From Narthecium ossifragum (lineage: Eukaryota > Streptophyta > Magnoliopsida > Dioscoreales > Nartheciaceae), in the NCBI GenBank assembly GCA_963920575.1, contig OY986968.1, positions 10,722,837 through 10,786,836 on the forward strand: a stretch of DNA of 64,000 bases, given 5' to 3'. A program made the translations under genes and the position numbers. The stretch's first letter is position 1. Each line of letters starts with the position of its first letter. This document shows positions 34,546 to 46,296 of the stretch, in pieces. A model generated the notes under the pieces. It had not been told where the DNA came from. It searched no databases and saw only the letters and a program-made list of their open reading frames with translations.

Positions 34546-37014
34546 TATTGTGATTAGCATGGCTTACCATAACAATTTTCTCGAGTGTAATTATGGTTAG
34601 TATATTGTGAATGGAAATCAGAAGTAACAAGGATACGGTCAAATGAAACTGTGTTGTAGTCGTTGGTTCCTTTTTCCTTTTCTTTATGGCTCTAGGAATC
34701 ATTTCTAGATGTCACTCTGAGTGGGCTTATTTTGTATTTGATGGGTTGATTTGTGCATCATGAAATTTGTATAATTAGAGAGATTTGATCTTTGCTGCTT
34801 CAATAATAGTCTTATGGTAGTGATGTTTGCACTAAGCACTTTTCACGTCGTTGCTTGCTTCGATAAGTATATGGATGCTTGTTCTTGTCACTTGAAGTTC
34901 ACGAATGCTTCTAAAGGAGATGCTACGATCCTCTAGCCGACTGCCTGAGTGTAAGCAAACTTTATAGTGTGCTCCTAAAACTGTAGCCTTTCGCAGGTCG
35001 AACATGATTGACATTTGGGCATTAAGCTTCAGAGTTTGAAGGGAATCCTCAACGCTACAGCATTAGACTTGATATCTTGAGAACTCAAGTGATCAGGGTT
35101 TGCGAGTACTTCGATATGTTCTTCCAATTTCTAGTGGCAACTTTGTATGGGCTATAAATGGTGGCTTTCTAGCAACTTAAGTTGCAGAATTGAGGGCAAG
35201 GACTTCAGAGGAAAAGTACAACCAACCTTATCTCTTTGCTAACGTAACCAACGTCGGCGTCTCCGGCTTCATCCCCTCCACCATGGCTTGTTACAAAACT
35301 GTTTCAGCTTCGTTGAAACAAAATGGTTGCAATCTTTTGATCACGTAACATCAATCATACCTAAATAATGTGCATACAAATGTTTGCTTCGTAGGCTAAA
35401 GCTCTCTTAGTATTTATTCCGTGCGCAATCTGAGATGTTCTTCAGGTGACACTACTTAACTAGTTCCTGGAAAGGCCTAATGCAAAAGAAGGGATCAAGA
35501 GGACTGTATTAGATTTGTTGCAGGTGGTTTCAGCTTAATTCACTGAAAAGCTTGTTTGATGCTCCGGAAAAGATTTAAGCTTCCCTGGTGTTAACAACAT
35601 GGTCTTACATCATAGATATATCATCACTTATGCTCCAACCCCTAAGGATATTTGAGAATTTGATCCTCTTCAAGTTGGTCAAATATGTAGGAAATAAGAC
35701 ATGGTTGACGATTTCGAATGATGAATCCAAAGAATGGGATTATCAACGTCAGCCCAATGCTTATCTCGACAGCTAGCACGTGTGGCGAGCGCCAAGAAAT
35801 TCCTGCAGGTTCGAGTTAGAGAAAATAACTAGCCTGGTAGATTTAGAAACGACCGTTTGGCACATTGCATTGACTGCGCGGATTCCAGCACTACTGGATA
35901 CCGCATCATGTCGGACGAATTTGTTAGTATCACACCATACAACATTAGAAATTATTTTAATCTTTTTAGTAATAATTAGGGTGAATCATGCAGTACTTGA
36001 GAGGCGTCGCCCAGTCTGATGCCGTATCACTCGCTACAGTGAGCCAAAAATACCTTAGAGCTGATTTACAAATCCACCCCAAAAGAGAATGAAGAAACAA
36101 ATAAACATAAATGTCACGAAAAATATTGCCCAACAAGGCTACTTTAAGTTCAGGTTGTGCATTTAATTAAACAGGTCCATTCAATACAAAAACTCAAGCC
36201 TTTTAGACAAAAACGAGTCTATATCAATCTTATAAGGAGCAATAACGGTGACAACTATTTCCCTCCTATTAATTTATTTACATGTATATTTACCTAAGTT
36301 AACTTTGTATATTGTTATCATAATTCTCTAGGTTAGTTTTAAATATACATCCTTATCTACCTTATAAGATCCGATGATAGTTATCCCTTAGGACTCATAA
36401 TCTGAGTCATAAACATATACACACATAGCATACACGTGACATACACGTGTCATAAAATTATAATTAAATAAAAAAAGAAAGGATAGTGGATTGATGTAGA
36501 AGTTATTATAGAGATAGTGGGGACGGGCAGTTAGCCGTGCCAGGTGGCACGGGCCCACCACATAGTATTTATATATTAACATTTCCAGCACCACTAAGCA
36601 TCTATAAGTTCTTACTCATGGATCTTTCTTTCTGATAAAAGTTGAACTTGTGGCCCCAAGATCAACGAGCTTTCATATACCTCAATCATGTAGCCGAAAG
36701 TGGACGCATTTGTCAGCTATTGGCCGAGGCAATACACTATATATGTGTTCAATTATTGATCATCGATTGCATGTACGTGTCTTCCTTCTATTTGAATAAG
36801 ATCCAGCTTGTAATATGCGTTTGATGAGAGAATGCACACCCACGTGGGGTGTGCAAGCATACACTTTTGTCACATGGCATGCCACGTAGATATGTTGGGT
36901 CACACCCACACCCACATGTCTGCGTATTTGATCGTTCTTTCATCCCTTAATCATATTATGATACCGTAAACTCCCGAGGTTGGTGAGGTTTTAGTCATTT
37001 TGGATATTAGTGGT
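34546..37014. other. 3' UTR and intergenic DNA after GBP gene
   Basis: The first 250 bp likely hold the 3' UTR, but I could not pick a clear polyadenylation site. The rest is AT-rich with no recognised gene. A GC-richer patch at 35240-35290 is exon-like yet short and unidentified. Confidence 0.4.
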
Positions 37015-37102
37015 TTTTTTTTTTTTTCCAAATTGAACCAAAAAAGACTAGATGTTGCAACTCAAACTACATACTCCACTGGCCTACGATCCCCACACCG
37101 GT
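37015..37102 (-). pseudogene. LINE segment 3: 3' tail with poly(A)
   Basis: A T run at about 37014-37027 on the plus strand is the poly(A) tail of the minus-strand LINE. The 70 bases to its right join the RNase H end across element F1. Confidence 0.6.
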
Positions 37103-39313
37103 TGTGAGGACCCGTCCCTCAACTCCTATGACTCGTCGTGGACTGCAAGGGCAATTTGGTAAATTGGGCATTGTCGGCTTGTTTCACACCCGCGTGTGCA
37201 CACACTGGTCGTGTTTGTGGTAATGTTTGGTTAGAACGGTTAGTGGGACTCGGGATCGAAAGATCCGGGCTTGGGCTTGAGTTCTTGCTCAAGTTTAGCT
37301 TTCAACACAAAAAGGATCGATCTTCTCTAGCTAAGAGATCGATCTTCTTGTGCCAGAAAGTCAAGGTGCGATCGTCATGAAGGATCGATCCTTCCCTAGG
37401 GAAAGATCGATCATTCATAAGTCGATTCGTTTGCTTATAAAGCAGACGAAATTTTCTTCCTTGAATCCTTTTGAAATTCGGAGATCTGAGCTCAGATCTT
37501 GCGATTTTTGAAGGCGTTTGAGGACGATCCAAGGCCTAGCTGCTTGGATTTAAGCTGCTCTTGCTTTGGTAGGAATTCCTACCTACAATCTTTTAGGGTC
37601 TTTGGTTTTTCTGGTTTAATTGTGTTCTTATGCTTAGATCTCTCTATATACATGTTTGTTTGCTGAGTTTTTACTGGTTTTGGACTCGTGGGATCTTGAT
37701 CTATCGAATTCCAGAGTTTCGTTAAGTTTGGATGTACCTTCCGGCGGTATTTCTCGCCGGAAGCACGCTGGAGAACCCATCCGGATCGATCCTTCTAGAG
37801 GAAAGATCGATCCCTCTGCTTGGAGAAGATCGATCCTGGGTCTTGGGTAGCATGATTACCTTTCATCGCGAGAAGGATCGATCTTCCTGGGAGGAAGGAT
37901 CGATATTTCTTGGCGCGACGAGAAGGGTGCCCTCTGTCTCGAGAGAGATCGATCTTCCTGGGAGGAAGGATCGATCTTTTTTTGGCTCGACAGTGAGGGA
38001 AGCTCACTGTTACTTAAAAGATCGATCTTTTCTTAGGAAAAGATCGATCCTTTAGTAGCAGAAAGGATTTTTCATGGTTTTTGCCCGTGGGGCTTGGTAT
38101 GTTGGTTTTCTTTACCGCTTTATACATTGTACATATGTTTAAGCATGTTAGCCCTATAATAGGGCAATGGTGAACCGGGGGAGTGATGACTCCCGGGATG
38201 TTTAGAATAAACGGGCTGGTAGCCCTACAGCTTTCCCTAGCCTCGCATGCCGGCGTGCGCCGAGGGCTTTATCTGTGATATCTATAAGTTGTTGTTTGCG
38301 GGGCTGCTTCCCGATGCAGGTGTTGTGGTGGGCTGCTGGCAGTTGGTGGTGGTACCACTGCAGCAGCTCCTTAGACCTTATTTACCTGTTCACCACCCCG
38401 GGCCGGCAGGGTGCTGTGCCCAGACCTTGTTATTTATATCATCATGTATTGTTGCATGCTTACATGCTTTATCCTGCGCATGTCATAGCATGCATTGTGT
38501 TGTGCATTAGTTGCATCTGTGTAGGGCGTTGCCGATCCGGGGCTTTTGGGTAGCCCGGATCTTGCTCTAGGACAGTTGCGGGTAGCTTGGTCCAAGACTC
38601 GATTTGTATTATTCAGTCGTTTTCGATGATAGGGTTAGTTTGACCTGAATACTTGTTGTTTGATGATTATAGAGGTCGTGTCGTCTCCGAAGTCGTATCC
38701 GAAGTGTAGGCGGAGTCCGGTGTCCTTAAACTCTTGGGAGGAGGAGTGCCTGCCCAGCGGTGTCCTGGCCCGTCAAACAGCGTTCTGTGTCCTGTTGAGA
38801 GTATGCAGTGTTTGGGCCTGCGTTCACGGACTTTCGATAGGGTTATGGGACCCTTGTATACACCTAGGATAGGCTTGGGGAACGACACTGTTGTGTTCCC
38901 TCCCTTGTGAGTGTCGTAGTATAGTGTCCATGCTGAGCTTAGTGCTCACTCCTACCCGGGCTGCGTTTTGCAGGTGCTGGCGCTAGCTCATCTTCGGTCG
39001 CCCCTACCGGGCCGGTGTTTGGTGACGTGGCGGCGTATGGCGGTACTTAAGGAGCGGCGATCTGTTGTACCCCTTTTTGTTATAGATAGTCTCCTACGGG
39101 AGTGATAAATGTATAATATCACTGTTTGAGGATTTTGTAATATTTTATCAATTTCAGTCTTTGGGTTTGTAATTTTTGTTAATACATGATGTTTAATAAT
39201 TGTTAGGGTAACCGCTACGATTAGAGAAAAACCTCGCCAAAATTTCTGCAGTAGGTTAGGTTCCGCTTCGCGTCGCCCGACCCGGTTGGGCCTACGCGGG
39301 TCGGGGCGCGACA
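37103..39313 (+). mobile_element. LTR-like element F1 (solo LTR) in the LINE
   Basis: 2211 bp bordered by TGTGAGGACC and GGGCGCGACA, flanked by CCGGT (37098-37102) and CCGGC (39314-39318), a near-perfect 5-bp duplication. It is related along its length to F2 (41344-43490); shared landmarks include ACACCCGCGTGTGCACACAC, GTGAACCGGG.GAGTGA and CGGGCCGGCAGGGTGC. No protein is encoded. TG...CA ends, size and duplications fit a solo LTR of a Ty3 element of Tekay type; that clade is inferred. Twelve or thirteen GATCGATC palindromes lie inside. Confidence 0.7.
37315..38049. repeat. Paired GATCGATC palindromes in F1
   Basis: Octamer pairs start at 37315/37337, 37383/37405, 37784/37805 (with a third at 37828), 37876/37898 (the second incomplete), 37947/37969 and 38020/38042. 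Pitch is 21-23 bp, mostly 22. The spacer tends to be self-complementary (for example CTTCC...GGAAG), so each pair can fold as a hairpin. Confidence 0.85.
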
Positions 39314-41343
39314 CCGGCAGCCCTGAGTCTTGCCCGTCGTGCAAGATCGTCCGCCATTGCATTTGCCTCCCGAGGTACAAACATAAAAATCACTCCGTCC
39401 ATAATGGCAGCTAAACTCCAGATTTTCCTAAGGGTACCTTTCATATTTGGAATCCACAGCTCCCTCCCATTAATGGAGTTAACAGTATTGCTTGAGTCAG
39501 TCTCAATGATGAAAGCATGAATCCCCCACGCACTCGCCTCTTGTAGTGCCCGGAGTACCGCCAACAACTCGGCCTCGTCGCTGCTACATGCCTTGACCTT
39601 CTCCGATAAGATCCATGTTGGCGCATCTCTCCCATCCTCCAAACAAACCACTCCAATACTGGCTTCCAAAGACCCATATGCCCAAGAACCGTCGGTTTGC
39701 AAAACAGAGCCTACCAGCCGCTGTAAAGCCGGACTCTGCTGAGGTTCTAGTTTCCATCCTTTGCTACGCTAAAGCTCTTCTGCCATTTTCCGAATCCACC
39801 ACCCCAAAGCTTTCAGCATGCAACTGCTAGTCCTCCAAATAATCTCATTCCTTTCTTTCCAAAGAAGCCAAAGACCATAACCAAAAACAGTTTTGGTCCA
39901 TCTCATGTGAACATTGGCAGATGATGATGATGCGAATAAGGCCATAAGATTATCAAATCATAGCCCACCTCCAAGTGGCAACAAGGACTCCCAAACCTGC
40001 CGTGCAAACGGGCATTCATCAAAAATATGTCGGATAGATTCAGCCTCTTCGCATCCACGGGGATACGATCCATAAAAAATGAGACCAATTCTTTGTAGAG
40101 AATCCCGAGTAGGTACTTTCCTGTGAAGAATTTTCCATAAGAAATGTCTCACCCGCGGCCCAATCGGAGCATTTGAGCAATTCACCCATACCTCACATTG
40201 GATAAGTGAGGAAGCATTATGTTCTTTTGCCATCAGCCAAAAATAAATGGAGCTAGATTCAGGCTTCCCAGAACAATTGAACACCCACCTAGCCTTATCC
40301 TTAGCCAAAGCTGTATCGATCCTCACAACAAGGACTTGTTGCACCAAGGCTGGGTGGAAATGTTCAGTAACCTTCTCCCTGCACCAGTTGCTATCGATGA
40401 TTAGGCTGCCTAGACTTGCACCTTCCAAAGCACCACCAACTCTCAACATTGTTGGTCGAGAAGAGAAAGGTCCATCGCCGCACCACCAATCCTCCAAAGG
40501 ATTTAAATTGATGTTAGGGGCTGGTGTGAATAGCAAACCACTGTGGATATCACCAGCAGCCCGACTAATGGCCTTCCAGAGAGGAGAACATGGACGCCTA
40601 CATACCGTCGGTGGTAGGGGTCCAATCCATCCATACTTGTCTCTTGTCATAGCATCCTAAATAGAAGTCTGATCATCCGTCAAGCTAGCCGCTCTCTGCA
40701 TATGCAACGCACTTTGCCACAACACGATGTCTCTAACACTAAGTCCACCCCATTCTATAGGTCTACAAACGGTCTGCCAATTCACTCTTGATAAAGAACC
40801 GGCCTCTTTCCAAAGGAACATACGGAAGAGGGTCTCTAGCTGTCTTAGGAGGGAGATAGGCACACATGAGGACATCATAGAGTGTACAGGAATAGATTGG
40901 AGGATAGATTTGAGAAGAGTCACCCTGCCAGCTTCCGAAAGGAGTGCCACCTTCCACGAAGAAATCTTGTGAATCACCCTGTTCAATAACTCTCCAAAGT
41001 CAGAGGCCTTCAACTTCTTACCAGACACAGGCGTGCCAAGGTATCGCCAGATTCCATCCGCCTCAATCATCCTGAGGATTCTGCAAATAGCAAAACGCCG
41101 CTCTGGTGGAACAACTTTAGAAAATTTGACACTGGACTTCAGGGGATTGGTCTCAAGCCCAACCGCCACCCTGAAGATAATTAGGATATGCATCAGTCTC
41201 CTCGCCTCCATGGGGCAAACCTCTGTTGCGAATACGCAGTCGTTGGCATAAAGTAGATGAGAGAACCTTCCCCCGCCTCATCAAAGTTGTGCCCCCTTCA
41301 ATCCAATGCCGGGTCTCATTGTAAGCCTAGAGAGAACTTCCTG
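39314..41343 (-). pseudogene. LINE segment 2: RT end, zinc-binding and RNase H
   Basis: Middle-to-C-terminal part of ORF2 of an L1-clade LINE, read right to left. It starts QEVLSRL, has two in-frame stops near 41280, and then the RT motif C reads YAND (41239-41250) where LINEs have YADD or FADD. 40657-41211 holds the region after the RT palm. 39958-40650 contains the RVT zinc-binding region (RHFLWKILHRKVPTRDSL...CEEAESIRHIFDECPFA). 39314-39702 is an RNase H domain (TDGSW, AELLAVLRAL, IIETDSS). LINE ORF2 would copy element RNA at a nicked target. Frame breaks and the lost Asp show this copy is inactive. Confidence 0.8.
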
Positions 41344-43490
41344 TGTGAGGACTTGTCCCTCTACTCTTGGGTCGACCGCTTGGGTCGGGCCTGTGGCTCG
41401 TTGTGGACTGTAAGGGCAATTTAGTAAATTAGACCTTGTTGGATTGCTTCACACCCGCGTGTGCACACACTGACCATGTTTGTGTTAGTGTTTGATTAGA
41501 ACGGTTAGGTGGACCTGGGATCGAAGGATCCTGGCTTAAGCTTGTGTTTTAGCTCAAGTCTAGCTTTCTGGGCAAAGGGGATCGATCTTCTCTTGCTAAG
41601 GAGATCGATCTCTTAGCGTCAGAAAGTTAAGTCGGTTCGTCATGAAAGATCGATCTCTTTTTGAGAACAGATCGATCTCTCATAGGTCAGTTCATCCGTC
41701 TATAGAACGAACGAAACCCTCTTCTTTGATTCTTTTTCAAATCCGCGTTCTTGAGATGAGATCCGGCTGGATTTGATGGAGTTTGAGGACGATCCAAGGC
41801 TCAGTAGCTGGGATTAAAGCTGCTCTAGTCTAAGTAGGGATCCTACTTACCTGTTTTTTTTCAGATTTGTGAGGTTTGAGTTTGATTGTGATTTGTTTTG
41901 CTTAGATCTGATTAAATACAAGTTTGTTTTCAATGAAATCTTCAGTTTTGAACTCGTGGTCCTTCGTACTACCAGATCCCAAGGTTTTGTGGTATTTCTC
42001 GCCGGTGGTTCGCCGGTGAATCCGTCCGGATCGATCTTTCTTGAGGAAAGATCGATCTCCTGTGAGATGTCATGCCCAACCCGTGCGGGATCGATCCTTC
42101 TGTTGGAGAAGATCGATCCTTGCTTGGCTAGCATGGGCGGAGTCCGAGTCATGAAGAAGATCGATCCTTCTAGTAGAGAAGATCGATCTCTTCCGGTTGA
42201 CTGGGACGAGGCTTCCCAAGCACCAAGAAGATCGATCTTCTCTGGGAGAGAGATCGATCTCTTGGTGGCTGAGAGGCGTTTTCGATGGATTTGCTCGCGG
42301 GGCGTTGCATATGTGGTTTTCTTTACCGCTTTATAAATTTGTACATAATCTTGAGCATGTTAGCCCCATAATGAGGGGTAGTGGTGAACCGGGAGAGTGA
42401 CGACTCCCGGGATGTTTAGATAGCATGTTGTAGTGTTAGTTTTCTTTGTCGGGGTTGCTTCCCGTAACATGCTGTCTTTTGGCAGACTGGCTACAGTTGT
42501 TGTTCCTTGACCTGTTTTACTGTTCACCACCTCGGGCCGGCAGGGTGCCGAGCCCAGACCTTGTTTCTTTAATCGTCACATATGTTGCATGCTTACTTGT
42601 TTCTCTGTGTATGTGCATAGCATGCATTATGATTGTGCATTAGATACATAAGGATAGGGCGTGGGCGATTTGTGGGTCGCCATCCCGAGGTTTGGAAGCT
42701 CGGATTTAGCCCGAGGACCGGGGTTGGATAGCTTGGTCCAGGTTTGAATAGTGGTGTTCAGTCGATTTCGATGATAGGCCTAGATGACTCGAACACATGT
42801 TGATTGATGATTGTAGAGGTTGTGTTGGCCTCTAGTCGGGTTCTGAGGTGTAGCCGGTGTCCAGTTGTGACAACTCTTGAGTAGAGGGTGTGCCTACTCA
42901 GCGGTGCCATTTCCTGGCAGCAGTGCCGGTTACCTGCTTGTGAGTCAGCAGGGTGGTTTCCTGCTTACTTAGCGTGACCCCTCGTGTGACTAGCTAGCTT
43001 GGGAGATCACGACTGTGGATCTCAGGGACACTCGGTGGGGTTATGGGACCCTTGTGTACACCCAGGCCCTACTAGAGGGCGACACTATTGTGTTTCCCTC
43101 TTCCTTTTGTGTGTCGTAGTGTAGTTTCCCTACTGAGCTTAGTGCTCATTCCTACCGGGCAGTTGGTCGGCGGTGGGGCGGCGCTTGGCGGAGCCTGAGG
43201 AGCGGTGATTTGTTTTCCATAACCCTTCTATAGTTAGTCTCCTATGGGAGAGTATTTATGTTTGTACTTGATCTTCCCTCTTCGAGATTTTGTATATTAC
43301 ACTTTGGGTTTTTGTAATCTTCAATTTGAGGTTTCTATAAATTGTGGTTTTGCTAATTGAGAGCTTTTTGATGAATTATTTAGGGAGACCATTAGGCTAG
43401 AGGGAACCCTCGCCAATATTTTTCCGCAGTTGTTAGGTTCCAGTTCATGTCGCCCGGCACAGTTGGCCTTTCACGGGTCGAGGCGTGACA
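41344..43490 (+). mobile_element. LTR-like element F2 (solo LTR) in the LINE
   Basis: 2147 bp with TGTGAGGACT and GGCGTGACA ends and a perfect 5-bp duplication TCCTG (41339-41343 and 43491-43495). It interrupts the LINE reverse transcriptase between LFLLMQD and QEVLSRL. It is clearly related to F1 but diverged. No coding frame. Confidence 0.8.
41580..42259. repeat. Paired GATCGATC palindromes in F2
   Basis: Pairs start at 41580/41603, 41648/41670, 42029/42050, 42089/42111, 42159/42181 and 42230/42252. That is six pairs at 21-23 bp, mostly 22. As in F1, two pairs lie left and the rest right of a gap of about 350 bp. Confidence 0.85.
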
Positions 43491-45340
43491 TCCTGCATCA
43501 AAAGAAATAGATAAGGTAAGAGTGGATCGCCTTGGCACGATCCACGTTGAGGTATGATTCTCTCGAAAACTCTCCCATTGATGATGAAGGACAACTTAGT
43601 TGTGGTGATGCACTTCATGATCCAGCTTATCCAAACGGCCGGGAACCCCATACACCTCAAGACCTCATCCACCGTCGACCTTCGAACACGGTCATAGGCT
43701 GATCTTAAATCAACCTTAATCACCATCGAGGCTCTAGATTTGGGTGCACACTCCATTGAATGAAGGAGCTCCTGAGCAACAGAGATATTGTCATGTATAA
43801 CTCTCTTAGTAATGAATGCAGACTACTGAATCCCTACCAAATCCTCAAGCACTCCATTAAGCCTTCTCACCAAAATAGTGGACACAATCTTATAGCTTAT
43901 ATTGCATAAGCTAATAGGCCGGAAATCCTTAACGTGTCGGGGGTTCTCACATTTTGGTATAATGGAAATGAAAGTCTCATTCCAAGAGGATGGAAGTGAG
44001 GCCGTCCGAAAGAACGAGAGCATAGCTTTGGTAACCTTCCCTCCAACCGAATCCCAATTCTTGGTGTAAAATTATGTAGGAATTCCATTTGGTCTCGCGC
44101 ATTTCTGTTTACCCAGACTGAACACTGCTTCTTTGACTTCAATCTCTGAGACGTTCCGAACCAATCGTTCCTTCTGCTCCTGCAAAATGCATGGAAGGTC
44201 CGGCAACTCCCCTCCCCAATAAAGGTCACCATCGGCCCATAGCTGTGCGAAATGTCGAGCAAAGGTTGCACCAATCTCCGCTGGTTGATTAATAACCTCC
44301 TCATTTTCATTAACCAGTTCCTTCACCCTAGATCAGTGCATTCTGGAGGATACTAATTTGTGAAAGAATGCTGAGTTACGATCAACCGCAACAACCCATT
44401 CTTTTCTTAGTTTTTGAGCCACTAATCTCTTTTGTAATGTGACAACTGCTGCATGTTGTTTTTCCAAAGCTCTGAGTTCAGTTTCCTCTTCAGCCTGCAA
44501 CCCTTGGTTCTCTTCCTTCATATACATATTAAGAATGCTCTCCTCCAACCTCCTCCCACGTCGGAAGGGGTCACTATCCGCATTGGAATTCTAGTCTTTC
44601 ACTACATCCTTGAGCTCTTGAAACCTAGTAGCCAGATTGTACTGATGAGAGCCCCGCTGCCTTTGACCCCAAATGCATCTAACAACGGCCTTAAACCTAG
44701 GCTCATCCATCCAATGCTGGCGTAAGCGGATGAGAGCAGCACCATCGGTACACCTCTATTCACTGCCCGTCGTGAGAACCAAAGGGCAGTGATCTGATCC
44801 TTGCCTGCTTAAGTGTCTTACCTCTAACCATCCGAGTGCATCTTTCACTGATGGTGTGCATAATACCCGATCAAGTCTCTTAGAAATTCTTCTACTACCT
44901 GGGAGACCGTTACACCAAGTAACTATACTTCCAACAAAACCAGCATCTACCAGGCCATTAGATGTAATGAACTCCAAAAATTCTTTGGATGAAGTAGACA
45001 GCTTAAATGGCCTTCCACCCATTTTCTCATAAGGAGGAATGATCGCGTTGAAGTCACCCATGAGAATATGTGGTAATCCAGTGCTGTTAACTTCCGTCAG
45101 CATTTGTCAAAGCAGTCGTCTTACTCGAATATTCCGCGCTCCATAGACAACAGAGAACAAGATTTTTGCTCCTCCCCCAACAATAATCAGCCCCTGCAAT
45201 GCTTGCGGAATGCCGCTGATCATAGAGATGTGCCTAATTGTCCGCCTCCACACAGCCAAAATTCCACCTTGTCTTCCTTCAGCTGGAATGAGAAAAGAAT
45301 CCCATCTTCTCCCCAGCTGTTAGGAGTTAAAGACATATAT
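43491..45340 (-). pseudogene. LINE segment 1: endonuclease and RT start
   Basis: N-terminal part of L1-clade ORF2. An apurinic endonuclease-like domain is seen at 44756-45103 (HILMGDFNAI, SRRISKRLDRVL, GSDHCPLVL), with a stop just upstream and a more degenerate stretch to about 45340. A helical linker follows (44333-44548, DRNSAFFHKL), then RT lead-in (44072-44326, AVFSLGKQKCARPNGIP), fingers (43823-44023, [14 protein letters not shown]) and palm (KVDLRSAYDRV with the motif A Asp, and RGSCQGDPLLPYLF) up to F2. Frames change several times. The 5' end was not located and the copy is probably 5'-truncated. Confidence 0.8.
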
Positions 45341-46296
45341 GGTTTGATGTTTCAACCAATTCAATCCGGAACTTCCGAAATGTATCAGGTTTTGACAAAC
45401 TCGATCTGATCCCTGAAATCAAACTCAAAATTGCAAATCTAGACCCAAAACTGAAACATATCAAGTTCTAACTGGAGCGGAAGCCAGCATGGAAACCGAA
45501 AGTTCGAACCCTAGAGGAGCAGTAAAACTATGAGAGAGAAAAATGACATTGCAAGCCGCGTAAGCTATTTATCAAGTATCACTCTACGCTCCAGGTCAAA
45601 TGCGCAAAAAATAAAGTTTTGTGTACATGATCACGTGGCATGTGTAATGCACATACCACCTAATTGATAATGAGGTACCGATTAATTGATCTATTCCATC
45701 AGTAGTGAGATACCGATGGATTAGATCAACCAATCAGTACCTCAATACCGATCCAGTCATTTGTACATTCAATCGGTAGTGAGATACCGATTGATTGATC
45801 TAGTCCAATACCGATGAATTAAATCAATTGATCGGTACTCCACTACCGATTTGATGATGTGTGGAATATATATGATTTAGATCATGTACACAAATAAGCG
45901 TCATACGAAAAACACCTTATAGTGGTCTGTATTGTATCATTATCTTCTTAAGCCTAATTTTAATATACAATCAGACTATTATATGAGCTATTCTTGACTG
46001 TCTTCTGCAGTGATGTATATTTACGACCTACTTCAGACTTCAGTTGACCATGCATGCATGTCCAAGCAGTCAGTCATCCACCCATGCACCGAGTTTACTA
46101 GTCTAGAAGAGGATTATGGTACGTTACGTTTGACCGGGTCAAAATTTTGAAAGAAACCTATGGCCTGCTATGGGTTAAAAACCTATCCGTATATCAATGC
46201 ACATGGAAAATGTTTTGTGTTGGCACGGGTTCTAATTAGGGTACACCTACGTGGCCAGAATGCACATGCCTACGTGGCCACCAACCAAATCAGAAC
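45341..46296. repeat. Spacer with ATCGGTAGTGAG-type repeat, copy 2
   Basis: 45640-45870 holds variants of ATCGGTAGTGAGATACCGAT and GATCTAGTCCAATACCGAT, matching the cluster at 18290-18570. No gene is recognised in the rest. 46240-46285 contains CTACGTGGCCA twice. Confidence 0.55.

Noticed and set aside
37315..38049. Regularly spaced repeats resembling a CRISPR array
   Set aside because: The repeated word is only 8 bp and the spacers are short and self-complementary; the DNA is plant LTR.
41869..42336. 155-codon frame through the F2 palindrome array
   Set aside because: The array's regular 22-bp layout and lack of stops explain it; F1 does not keep the same frame.
37103..43490. One LTR retrotransposon with F1 and F2 as its two LTRs
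   Set aside because: The sequence between them is LINE that continues on both outer sides, and F1 and F2 have different target duplications.
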